64,000 nucleotides of DNA, taken from the NCBI RefSeq assembly GCF_019925205.1, contig NC_083563.1:12161228-12225227 (forward strand). Direction: 5' to 3'. Both the position numbers and the translations under genes were made by a program. Shown in pieces: positions 52,362-64,000 of the stretch (positions are counted from its first letter, which is position 1; every line of letters begins with the position of its first letter). The notes under the pieces were generated by a model. It worked only from the letters and a program-made list of their open reading frames with translations, did not search any database and had not been told where the DNA came from. This DNA comes from Metopolophium dirhodum. Lineage: Eukaryota > Arthropoda > Insecta > Hemiptera > Aphididae.

Positions 52362-55300
52362 AATTCGTGAATAATTTACGTTCGCGATAATAAAACCAAC
52401 TATCTCAATTATTATAATATCAATCAAGTTTTTAAGGAGCATAACATTTATAATACAGATGTAATCTTTTAACAACCTATGTGCTATGTGCAGTGTATAG
52501 ATACATCATACATACAACTACACAAGTAAATATAATGATAAGCTTAAATTAATAGTACCTATGCTAATTTTTAAATCACACATCTAATTAAACGTTTGTT
52601 CGCTAAAAATTAAATTATACAGACAATAAACCGTATGATTAAACATTTGTTTTTATGTTTTTTTTATGTATATACAAAATCATACACGTCGAGTATGTAA
52701 TTGAACCTACCTACGACTAAGTATTTCACAAAATTATAATCGATTTACAAGTACAACATTTTGTAGTTTATTTTATTTTTAAGTATTATAATATTATATA
52801 TACACAATATAATATAAGTAGGTATAAACTATATACTATATACTAAAAAAAAATATTGTAATCTTTCCCAAGATGGTTACAGTAAAAAATGTATAGATAT
52901 TTATTTCTACAATAAAAAATGTATTAATCCATATTTATTAGTTGTTTAAATAAAATGAGATGCAGTGTCACTTGTATACATTTTGTTAAACAATGTAAAA
53001 AAAAGTATTATATATTATTATAAACATTTGTTTTTGTTAACATATAAACCAAGACATTTATCAATTTAATGTCATTACTTACTTATTATATTTTTTTAAC
53101 ATGAATAATAGTTGTGTGACATCATATTATATTATGATTTTGTATAAAAATTATGTTATTACAATATTTTAATCCGTTAGGCATTAACAAAAAAATAATT
53201 TTGACTTCACAAAATGTGGAAAAAATATTTACTAGCTAAGGCCTATATACGATTAATGACAACATTGAATACGTCTATCATAAACATGATATGCACCTAT
53301 GTCCTATATAGGTACCTATATTCATAAAGTTCATACATTTAACACTATAGATTAAAGTGTGTACATATTTTATAATGAGATGAATAAAAAATTGGCTACG
53401 GACTAGCATAAACAATTTTCAAACGTACTGTTAAATATTGAAACATATTGAAAAATATTGAAAAATATTTAACAAATCAATGAAAACCTGAAAGATATTA
53501 TTAATAAATATACCACTGAAGACAGGAGAATATTGTTTTAATATATATATAAAGATAATTACTAAGGTTGGTATACCATCAATACTTTATTTAAGTATTT
53601 AATTGATTATTATTATAAATATTGTGAATAAGGTAATAAAGTGATTTGTCTCGTAAGACGTATTTTATAGTTTTAGCTCCCCCACACACAATAAAAATTT
53701 AAGTTCTAGTTCCGCCTATGCCAACTATAGGTACGCATTTGGATCTCAATGTATTTAATAGTATTTTAACTTTACCCATATGTAATGTCGTTAAATCTTT
53801 TTTCGAGCAATATTGATTGGTTTTGTACCTATACTATCGCCTATACTAATAATGTGTCTCATTGCGTGCCACCGAATAATGTGAAATAACGATGACCCCA
53901 ATACCAGAACGTTTTCTGAGAGTGAGCTTACTATCCTCCGAATCTTAGATTTTTGGAAAATTGCACCAGCGTCACGGATACTATACCTACGTCATAATAT
54001 ATATAATATAATATATCTATATTGACTGATCAAACATTATACACGCCGTCGAACATATAATATCGCCCCTCGATTTTTTTTCCTCACCTTTTTTCGTACA
54101 CGCGTAATTTCTATTATTATATTATGTTTTGCCGTACTTTGGGACCCTGCAGCAGCGTTTAGAAAATAAACGAAATCATTAAATTGTGATATGTTGCCCG
54201 ACTTGTTTTTACAGCGATGGTCTGGACTGATTTCAAGGCTGGGAAGTTTGGAACAAATTAAATATCGTATTACACGGTCGTATGAATGATGAGCATAAAT
54301 AATAATACATACGCGTTATAATGGATGTACGCGAAACAATGTAGAAATAGATCTTATATACAACTTCTGTAGGTACCTATATATATAATATATATATATG
54401 TATAAGTAGTACATATTATGTTATTCTATACCCACATAAGTTGTCGGAGAGCGATTCGTCGAAACAGTAGTAGGTACGTATGAGATTACTATGGATAAAA
54501 TGTTATTTGATCTGAATATGTATCAATTATTATTATATTATACACATTAATTATACTTTGCTCGCAACCAGCAAACATATTGTTTCGCCGTGAATGCAGC
54601 GATGTACCTATCATGTTTTTCCGGTGAGCTATTGACTTTTCTGACTATCACTCACGTCATAGTCACAATATAATATAATATTGCAGACATTTATCTGTGT
54701 CCTAAAAACATCTATGGAGACTGCAGATTTGTTTAGGAACGTTAGCAACAAACTCGATTTCTGATGCTACGTTATCTTAATATTATTCAATATTTTATCG
54801 CGTATATTTACAAAATAAATACTAGTTTAACCAATAAATAGTTATTTTTTTAACTCGTTTAGGTTTTTTCTTATTGTGACTTGTGAGCATTACATGAAAA
54901 GTATAATAATTACTACAGGATGTATGATATATATATATATTACGTTAATTATTATATTACATAATATGTGTGAGTGTGTGCTATGTGCATACTGAACCCA
55001 AAATTATTACTATGAGAAAAAACTCAAATTCCCTAATAGCTTTTACCGACGATAAGAAATGTACTCTGTAGTTAGTGAAATCACCGTCGTATAAATGTAT
55101 AATAACATACAAATCATATAATTATTGAAACATAAATGAACGAGGAAAAAACCGATTGGCTGGCGTGCCGTTTTAAACGCGCAAGTATAGGTACCTACCT
55201 ACTATTATTATAATAATAATAATAATAAAAAACCAAACACAACAGTTATTTAAAATTGATGGACTGCCGTGTTGACTGCTCCTGACGACGAACAAATAAG

Positions 55301-56052
55301 CACAATTGTCTGCAGCAACGGGTCCTTAAAATTATGTCACGGAAGATCACTCGACTTAATGATAACAACAAAATTCGTACCTATACATACCTATTACCTA
55401 CACAATATGTCAACGACAAATCGGTCAGCTCTATTATACATTATATTATATAATTTATCAGTGCCTAACGACGCGTCCATAAGAAAGTATCTGTGTGACT
55501 TTTTATTGATAAAAAAACGGTATTTTCGTGTAGTAAGGTATTTGGTATATACAAAACGGTGCAATATAATGACATGTTTAAATTATTTACACATCTAGAG
55601 AAAATGTCGATACAAATATTACTGACTGACCAACATAATATTATTATGTAGGTATACTTTTCACACAACTTTTAACGAAGTTGAACGTATATTTGCGAAA
55701 GATTTTAAGTAAAAATTTTAATTTGCGCAATATAATATTAACATATATAACTTCCACAAAATATAAAGGGCAATATGGCCGTATATGGTTGACTTATTTT
55801 AAAAATAATCGATATGGATTTATAAACATAATTTTTTTTAATAATACTGATTTGACCAAAAACGTTGGTTGACCCGACCTCTTTCACAAACAAGCGATGC
55901 AGCTAGGAATAAGTATCATTATTACTAAGCATAGTATGTCCGTATAACAGCTGCTGCCACTTTGGCACTTTATAATGATATGACGTGCGTTGGCTGGATA
56001 AAATAAAAATAAATCGAGTTTGATTTAGACATCTTTGGAGAACCGGACACGC

Positions 56053-56070
56053 CACACACACACACACACG
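56053..56070. repeat. (AC)n microsatellite
   Basis: Eight to nine AC units are uninterrupted. Confidence 0.95.
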
Positions 56071-58814
56071 GTATCTAACATAAAACATGTTAATGGATTT
56101 GTGCAAAAAAACAGAGAACCATTCCAAATTGGACCCGGATACAAGCTTCAGGTAGGAATATAAAATCCACACTTTTGAAAGTCTATATGGTACCACGTAA
56201 AAAGAAACAATGATTTAATATATAATAATATAAATAACATAATATGGTCGTATTTACACGTTAAACTATACGTATACCGGCAAGTGTTGTACCTAAGTGT
56301 ATTAAAGAAAAGCTGGACCATTATTATACACAATAGCAATCTACGAGAAAACATAATATTCGATTTAAAGGTATAAAGTATATTAACTATTGTTAAAGTT
56401 TATATTATTATGTGTACATAATTTTACTTATTTTTGCAATGCCAAAAAACTGATGTCACATAATTTTTTCCGGGTGATAGCATATTTAACTATTGAAATA
56501 TTTCTATGTCTAAGTATAGATGATCTGTTGGTTTAATTTGTAGGTATAATAGGCTGTTACTATATTATATAATATAATATGACCAGCATTCTCGATACTG
56601 AAGTTTTATAGTTTTCAAGCTTTTCATCAGTATAATTTATAATAAATAACATTGTTATTTCTTTTTGTTTGTAAATTTTAATACACTTTTTTATGTAATA
56701 TTTTTATGCATACCTATTGTAAATCCAATCATACGAAACGTTTTAGTCGACGAAACGAAAATTGGTCTTCGACTGAAATCACGATAGGATTATAACATCA
56801 TGAAAATAATACACGACGAATATTAAGACTTAAACAGCATATAAGGCATATAAGTACACCATCTGATAATATAACTTATATTATCATGTTATACATATAC
56901 CCATCAGTGAGTTGCAGCGAGGATACGGCCGTCGTGATGGTCAGCGTACCGTAGTCATACGCATTTCGGTATATTGTCTTACACGGGACGATTTATAAAA
57001 TAATAATACATTTTTAAAATATAATATGTGGCGGCGGTGGATCGCTTTACTCGTCGCACGGCGTATCGTGTTACGGGCGACAGTCGCTGTATTTACATAA
57101 TATTATTATTATTACGTATATAATAGGTAGTTGACGTGATTAGATTTCGACAAGGACGCGTCCGGGTGTGTTTAACCAAAATAAATAATAATTTCATCTT
57201 TTGCATTACAAAAGTTAGAAATTCAGAGTCGGGACTTTCTATATACAGCACGAAAAAGTTAATATAATTTTATGCACTTATTAAACGTTTCGACAAAAAT
57301 ATAGTTATTACATGCATCCAGAAAATGTAGAAATAAGTACATTACTTATTTTTTAAATCAAATGCATTTTTTAATTAATTTTTACCAAAGAATAACAAAA
57401 TATACTAATACAAATAAAACCTACAATCATAGTTTATAAGTTATGGGGTCATCGATTAAGGCATATATGTTGTTGTTACTTGCAGCATTATGAACAAATG
57501 GCAATTAATATTTAATTTTCCTTAGAAAAAACATTTCACGTTCCTATTTTACATAATAAAGTATTAAAAATTAATTAAAAATATTTTTGTTACAATCATG
57601 CCAAAATGTATATTTAAGATCTGCGTCTAATAACTTTTTTAATGCATCAAATTATTTTATTTTCGACAGTTTAATAACGCAGATTCACGCGAAAATACTT
57701 TAACCTGATATCTATTTTGATTTTACAAAAACTTTCAAAATACGCTAAATATAATTTCGCAGGTAATTTAAAACGCACGTTTCTACATACATATTATTAA
57801 GAATATGCAACGATATTGAAGTCCCGGAATTATAATAAAAACTCGACATTGTAGGTTTTCGATCAACTGCACAGTTGTACGCGCATACATATTATAATTC
57901 ACGCCGGCAGAAGCAATAATGACGACTCCTCGACGCGCATCAATCATCGAACCGCGCTCGCACACTATATTATTATATATAGGTACAATAACAATAAAAA
58001 TAATAATAATATTCGTGTTCGTATTCGGACAATGGGGAAACGACCCACTCTGCGATGCAGAAACTGAATTTCCTCACTTGCCCCTTGCTACACACACACA
58101 CACTAGAATATAATATAATACGAGGAATATATTATAATATATCTGCACGGTTCATCGGCGATTCGGCACCGTCTGCTGCGGTCACCCATCGAAAACCACA
58201 TCGGTCATCGTTGCAGTGTGTGTGACGACGACGTCCGTTCGGTTGAGCGTGAATCCTCAAAGCAATACCATTTTTTTCGCCAATTTTGAAATGCGTGTGG
58301 AAAAAAAAACCAAAAGTCACGCGTCGATTATGCATATTTTATACTTTAATTTATATAATTGGATATATAATATTATATTATATAAATACCGACGATATCG
58401 TATCCAGGATTTTTTATTCCTGTGTTTGTGTCTGAGGGAGGCGTTAGGTTCTCACCCTTTAATCGAATCACAATGATGCTGTTTCGCTTCTTCGTTCGCA
58501 TCGTGGCTGCAGGACAATGCCATCATAACGCGTTTTTATTTTTTACTGCTTCTGTGAATATTAATTAACAAGCGTAAGGGTTGTGGATTCAACATCAGTA
58601 GTTTTATTTGATTTCCCAAGTCTAGCCAACTGGAAGCGGAGACGTGTTAAATTGTATACCTAGGTATAGTAGGTAAACACGTCCGGGACGGTGTATACGA
58701 GCGTAATATTGATTCACGCTCACTCGCTGTCTTTCATCTGTCGTGTTGACGAACCCTCAACTCGAGTTGCGTCGACCGTCCATCTGACCGCATCGTTCCA
58801 ATAACCATACAAAA

Positions 58815-58839
58815 ATGTTCAAATACGTCCCCGACACCG
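58815..58839 (+). CDS. Possible short first coding exon of an unidentified plus-strand gene
   Basis: An ATG in good insect context (ATACAAAAATG) opens MFKYVPDT plus one base, directly followed by a donor-like GTTAGT. The preceding 120 bp is G+C-rich and stop-tolerant, like an insect 5' UTR, and contains pyrimidine-rich initiator-like stretches. Unspliced, the frame stops one codon later, so it makes sense only as a spliced first exon. I do not recognise the peptide, and no second exon is visible up to 64000. Confidence 0.2.
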
Positions 58840-59144
58840 GTTAGTGCGGAATTTCCTTAAGACTTTCCTTTCGGAACCCGGCAGTTTCTCCTCACGGGAC
58901 ACGGGTTGCGTGTACCGGTATCAGGAACGCTATCGAACGTCTGCAATAATTATATACACACACATATCGCGTAAGTAGGCACATATTATTATTATAATAT
59001 ACTTATGCGTACGCGAAACCATTACGCCGCCGTTGGATCTTCGTCGTCCGAATTTCAATTCACACACCACGCAGCGTCTCGCGGTAGACCACCCGCGTTA
59101 AGTTTTACTGATCTCACGGGAGCCGTTGTCATTTTCACGCAGAC

Positions 59145-59185
59145 TCACACACGCACACACACGCACACACACATACACACACACC
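59145..59185. repeat. (CA)n microsatellite in the GC-rich island
   Basis: About 18 CA units are interrupted by CG and TA substitutions. Frames across it read His/Thr repeats (plus) or Cys/Val repeats (minus). Confidence 0.95.
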
Positions 59186-59552
59186 ACGTGTACGCCGTGG
59201 CATATAATAACATAAATTATTATTATACGGTAGGGACGGTGTTCGTGGACAACCGCCGCCGCCGCCGAGCGTAATTGCATCGTGCCCGAGACGAGCGCGC
59301 GTAATGCCTATGCATAATATAGTCGTGCCCCGTGGTCGAGAAAAGTGAAAATAATGGTATAAGGTATAAAACAAAACGAAAAACACGGCGATTTCGTCGG
59401 ACGATAAAACGCTGCCGCCGCCGACGGATTGACGGAAATCCGATTTCCTACATACACTGCGCACTTACAATATATAGTGCGTAATGCTTACGATATAATA
59501 TAAGAGATAACACGCGATAGACCCGGTGGCCGCATTTTGGTCGTCGTGCGAA

Positions 59553-59641
59553 CCGCCGCCACTGCACAATCGCGGAAATCGCCGCCGCCGCCACTGCACA
59601 ATCGCGGAAATCGCCGCCGCCGTCACTGCACCTATCGCGGA
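59553..59641. repeat. GC-rich 32-bp tandem repeat, about 2.8 copies
   Basis: The unit GCCGCCGCCACTGCACAATC, continuing GCGGAAATC, repeats with ACTGCA at 59561, 59593 and 59625, a spacing of exactly 32. The first two copies are nearly identical; the third has small changes (GTCACTGCACCTATCGCGG). Because 32 is not a multiple of three, the minus-strand open frame across it reads a different peptide in each copy, which argues against a coding role. Confidence 0.9.
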
Positions 59642-62600
59642 GAATTATTGAATAGTGCACACATAACGCGCATGCGTATATTATAATAGTACGTGCCGAG
59701 GTGCGTTATGCGTATAATATATTGTATAATCCACGAGCAAGTGAAATGTAGAAGAAAACGTCATTATAATGTGGGCCGCTGAAAAACGATCCGATCGCGA
59801 AAACAAAATGTTATCATAGGTACCTGGATAGATAACTTCACAAGTAGGTACGGACACACGTGCGTTTATGTGGTATATTATTACATACCTATTATAGGTA
59901 CCAACTATTGCCCAAACGGTATAAACCATTGAAAGAACTATGTCAGTAACCGACGAGCAATTTTCACGCCGTCCAATATAATGATCAACTTATCGTTAAA
60001 ATATATGAATAAAGATAAATTGAGCTGCACATTACGTCGTGTATACATATACTGCAGCTGTTTTATATTATTATATATACATATACGGGGCAGCAAATCA
60101 TTTATTTTTCTAACTCATTTCTTACAAAACATTTTTTTTTTTTTTCAATGCCCGCTCACTCATATATTTCTACATCTTTCTCATTATTTACAAATAATAT
60201 GTCGAGACGGTCAACGAGGTTAGGTTTGCCCGATTTTCCTTGAAAGTTCAAAACATAAACTATATTCATTTCTTGGACAAAATGTAATATTATATAATTT
60301 GATATGCATGCCATCGTGCGTATAAATTGGTATGATTGAAAACTTGTAATTTTGTGAATATGTATACAGTATACACATCAATTATTTACATTATGTAGGT
60401 GAGAATTTGTGGTAAATTATTTCAGAAACGCACGAGATTAGGATAAATGAAAAACTAACCATTATTGCGTCTATCGTGTGGACCAACTCGACGAGATACC
60501 TCTTTGTTATAGCTATTATATATAGTATACCTACAATTGCCGGAGGCGCACACTTTATATGGAAGAGCAAATATCAAGCAAAAACGTTTGTTTTTTTCTC
60601 CAACCCAGACCATCCACCGCCGCCACCTTTGTAGATTCCTTCGCACGAGCATAGTGAGAGGTGGAGTCAGTAAAATGCGGAATTTAACGCAATGCTACCG
60701 TCATTTTCCGACTGAATGACGGTGAAGCTGATACATAATATTGTTATAGTAAAGGGCGGCTAATAATCATTCTGCAAACGCGCTGGTACGACTACAACGG
60801 AAGAAAACGTAACAACTGTACCTGTAATAGGTCTACTCTTACAGTTCTACACATATAGTTACGCGTTGTGCACAGAGATTATTACAATAATATATTCTCA
60901 CGGAGATAATTTATTAGGTACCAAAGAGAAAATTCTCAAAGGTAATCATTTTGTTTTTGTTGATTTTTTGTGAAAAAAATATTTTAATTTTTAAACATCA
61001 ACTTAATAACTTACAATATGTATAATAATTTTACATCATACCTGCAAGGTGGGCTGATATCAAAACTCATAATATGCGTTTCTATATTCGTACTTGCAAT
61101 AAGGATAGCTATCCGATCTCTACAAATTTATTCGATAGCATATTACAACCTTTTCTAATTTTAGGATGATTTAAAAGTTGTAAAATCGTCATTATTTTGT
61201 GAATTGTATACTATATTTATGTCGAGAAGTATCTTATGAGTTATGAATACTGAATTAAAGTTTTCAAGATCTAATATTCTGTTTTTTTTAATGAGTAAAT
61301 AATGACGTATTACTATAATAGTCGTATATAATAATATGTATTACATATTATACTAATGATATTTATGCTAATGCATTAAGTTTTATAACTTATAAGTCCT
61401 AATTCATAATCATCATGTGATTATGTCTTAAAATAATGTACAAATTATTATATTCTTTTTTTTATATAGGACAGGTAGCGTGTATAATAAGTCATCGTAT
61501 CAACGTAGTCCTTAAAAAGTCGTTTGTTTGATTGTTTGTTATATAAACGCGTTTTAGCTATAAATTATAATAATACCAAAGTGTAATTTTCTTTCTTAAA
61601 AATGTAAAAAATAACCATAATGGTTTGGTACGTATTACTTAATCAATAAAAGGTGCACCTGTGGGTCATTTCTCAAAAATAAAACTTCCTCCTTTTCTGT
61701 GTTAGAAAATATTATTTGAAAAGATTTTGCCATACTTAATAAATTGTTGTCAATACAAACACGATAGTTTATAATGGCTCGCGAGGACGGTCAACAGTAT
61801 CCACGTTAGCGATACTTCGTTGCAACTTGCAGTTCGATCATTATTCATTAATCTCACGTATGAAGTCATCTTAATAGAACTGACAGATCGTATATATTAT
61901 AATATGTATTCATTATTCTAATTTGTATAAAGTCTATATATAACCACCGATTCTCGCCGCGGAGATTATTTATGTCTATAGTAAAATCGACATTATAATA
62001 TTACAATAATTATGCCGAGCACAATAACCGTTCGTATTTATAGATGTACTATGGTGGCAAAGGGAGGAGAGGCGAAAATCAAAAATCGTATAATTGAAAT
62101 AAAATCTCCTAAGTGCTTATACAGGCAGTTTCGGGTTACAATATATGTGGTGTCACGGTGGTCCACGACAATCGCAGCGGGAGGAAAGATTGTTTAAGAA
62201 AAAACCCTGAATAGTAGATATTTTTCTCAAATATAACGTCGTCTAGTCTTTTTTACTACCTACTAAATTAAGAGTTGTTATTATGAAGTGCTCTTATATA
62301 AGCTTAACGCAAACTCGTCAAACACATTCAGCGGTCAAACTATCGTCTTAGTGCACCAATATACGTATATACCACTATACGTACACTGAAGTAAAGGGCC
62401 ATACATTTAACATTTACCATGTATTATTATGACTCATAAAATATGCATTTTAAAGCTTCATTCCGAACGGATGTATTTTTTTTAACCGAATGCTTTTGAA
62501 AGAATATTGTTTACTCTATTTTTGATGATTGTTAATATTATATTGTATCTTGAAATTAGTCAAACCAAACTGGCCCCCAATAATATACCCTATTATGCGT

Positions 62601-64000
62601 GAATGTGTTTTATTTCCTAGAACAGTTTTTTACCGCTGCACGCGTGATGCGTGAGACACCAAGACGGTACAAAACATGTCAGCGTATAATAGTGTCCTAT
62701 CAAGTGTTTATAGATACCTATACATATATTTGTATTCTCGTACGTTGTATAAACCTACACGATGTTGTACAATCGGCGATGGCGTTTCCGTTTAACCGGC
62801 TCCGGCAGTCGGGCGGCATATACCCATCGCGTATACCTAAAATATACACGTAACATGCCTATATAACCTATTATAGACGTGTGCATCAGTATAACAGTAT
62901 ACGATCGTTTAACCGACAAACTGCAGCTATATACAGCGTTGTCGGGAAACAACAATAATCGTAAAATATAAGCGTAATTATTAGTAATTACCGCGGACGT
63001 AGAGTAACAGTTTCTTTATGAGAAGAGTACATATAGGTACTATAATATGCACTGCGACGCGCGCGGTCCACGAAGACCGACCGTGCGCATGTATGGCGAG
63101 AATACGACACAAACGCGCACATTGGTCTCACATTAAAGCATTAAACGATATAATAATAATAAACCATACGATTATTATGACGGGAATTGTAAAACTGTGC
63201 ATGGGAAATATGTGGCGCCGCGAGTCTGTTACGAGAATATTATTATCATCCTCATAACTGGTACCTAAGTGGTAATCATATAAGTAATTGTTAAAAATAG
63301 TTTTTAAATCGAGTAGAGACAAAGTGAACAGAAAAATATATATAGTATTAAATTTATCATAATAATAGTATAATACCTATAATATATTTGGAATTTAAAA
63401 TAAGAAAAATATTTTTAAATCTTTTAATAAAATAATAACTAAATAAATCAAATTTATTTGAGATACAATTTTTTTTTAAGCCCAACAAGTATATTATGCT
63501 CATAATTATAAATTTATAACTAACTAAACCTAGTGGTGGTTTTCTTTTGTGGTGGCGATGTGAGCTGATCACCTCACTTATCAGGACTTTATTAAATCCT
63601 TTTAAGTTTTAATATGTAAAATATAAATAATAAATATTAAAATGCAATCTATCACTCTGCTATACAGTATATATAGGTGTCGAATGCATCTCGTCATTGA
63701 GCCCATTGAGTAGGTCATTGTGATGAATGTGTTAAATTTGAACTCTATCATAAATCATTGAATATTGAATACAATAAAAACGATTCTATGCTAAGACGAT
63801 CTAATTTTTTGGTATAACGAATGTACCAATCAAATATTTTAACAATAATATTAAAATTTGACAAATATATATATTTTTTTTAAATTCCCAATTATTTTAA
63901 AAAATACTCAACAAAAATAAAAACACACACATAATATTGTAAATCAATAGATACATCCATCGCTCGGCTCAGAATTTAAAAATAATAGTTCATGGCGATA

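Larger units (their letters stand above)
58650..59680. promoter_or_regulatory. GC-rich island, possible promoter or first-exon region
   Basis: This region is clearly richer in G+C and CpG than the surrounding DNA. It contains a CA tract (59145-59185), GCC runs (59250-59270 and 59410-59425) and the 32-bp tandem repeat. Islands of this kind in AT-rich insect genomes often mark transcription starts. Either the minus-strand calpain-like gene or a plus-strand gene could start here. No core promoter element was identified with confidence. Confidence 0.3.
39154..64000. other. Upstream intron or intergenic DNA, no recognised coding gene
   Basis: This stretch lies upstream of the first recognised calpain exon and must contain, or lead to, at least one more 5' exon, because the exon at 39153 begins inside a codon. 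I found no exon with the right phase that could be supported. It holds a TE-rich cluster (42.1-44.2 kb), microsatellites at 39573-39599, 41833-41890, 44581-44643, 48190-48220, 51790-51813, 56053-56070 and 59145-59185, and a GC-rich island at 58.65-59.68 kb that may be a promoter or first-exon region. The rest is AT-rich with nothing I can name. Confidence 0.6.

Noticed and set aside
57027..57101. Short plus-strand frame starting MWRRWIALLV
   Set aside because: It is only 24 codons long; the signal-like look is not enough and there is no context.
59005..59464. His/Thr-rich and Cys/Val-rich open frames in the GC island
   Set aside because: They are translations of the CA tract and GCC runs, with no family similarity.
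1..64000. CRISPR arrays, bacterial operons, telomeric TTAGG arrays, rRNA and tRNA genes
   Set aside because: I searched by eye for direct-repeat/spacer patterns, TTAGG runs and tRNA B-box-like GGTTCGA context; nothing with the required structure was found.

Overview
The window looks like nuclear DNA from a hemipteran insect, most likely an aphid. It is strongly AT-rich, full of short AT palindromes (ATAATATTAT-type) and recurrent TAGGTACCTA-type words, with many A/T and CA microsatellites, MITE-like inverted repeats and very long introns. The organism call is inference from sequence texture plus one recognisable gene. There are no bacterial operons, ribosome binding sites, CRISPR arrays or phage-type genes, and I could not support any rRNA or tRNA gene.

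Only one protein-coding gene can be named: a calpain-family gene on the minus strand, seen as three exons at 39153-39084, 18662-18491 and 10476-10172. The exons are joined by introns of about 20.4 kb and 8.0 kb, and the splice phases agree across both junctions. Together they encode an N-terminal leader, the calpain N-terminal segment with a TLFEDPDF-like motif, the WxRPHE block, and the first part of the papain-like protease core, ending just before the expected GEW.VDD block. The catalytic cysteine of the GDCW motif is replaced by histidine (GDHS). A glycine-rich stretch of about 38 residues is inserted directly before that site. This fits a non-proteolytic calpain of the insect Calpain-C type. 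The start codon and the rest of the protease and C-terminal domains are not recognisable here; the 3' part probably lies beyond coordinate 1, and the 5' exon is either unrecognised in 39.2-64 kb or beyond the window.

Most of the remaining sequence is intron or intergenic DNA. Supported structures are a hAT-like MITE (9215-9476), a palindromic Tc1/mariner-like MITE (42111-42454), a 1.1-kb foldback element (43098-44204) abutting a decayed interspersed repeat (about 42680-43097), a compact hairpin (5034-5149), an inverted repeat near 1.2-1.36 kb, AAATAC-rich repeat copies at 18.8-20.95 kb, a perfect 30-bp palindrome (26600-26629), and several microsatellites.

GC-rich islands stand out at about 24.9-26.24, 28.98-29.2 and 58.65-59.68 kb. 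The last holds a 32-bp GC-rich tandem repeat and a possible plus-strand first exon. A relatively GC-rich block at about 30.0-31.25 kb carries an unrecognised 125-codon minus-strand ORF and may be an inserted or captured sequence.
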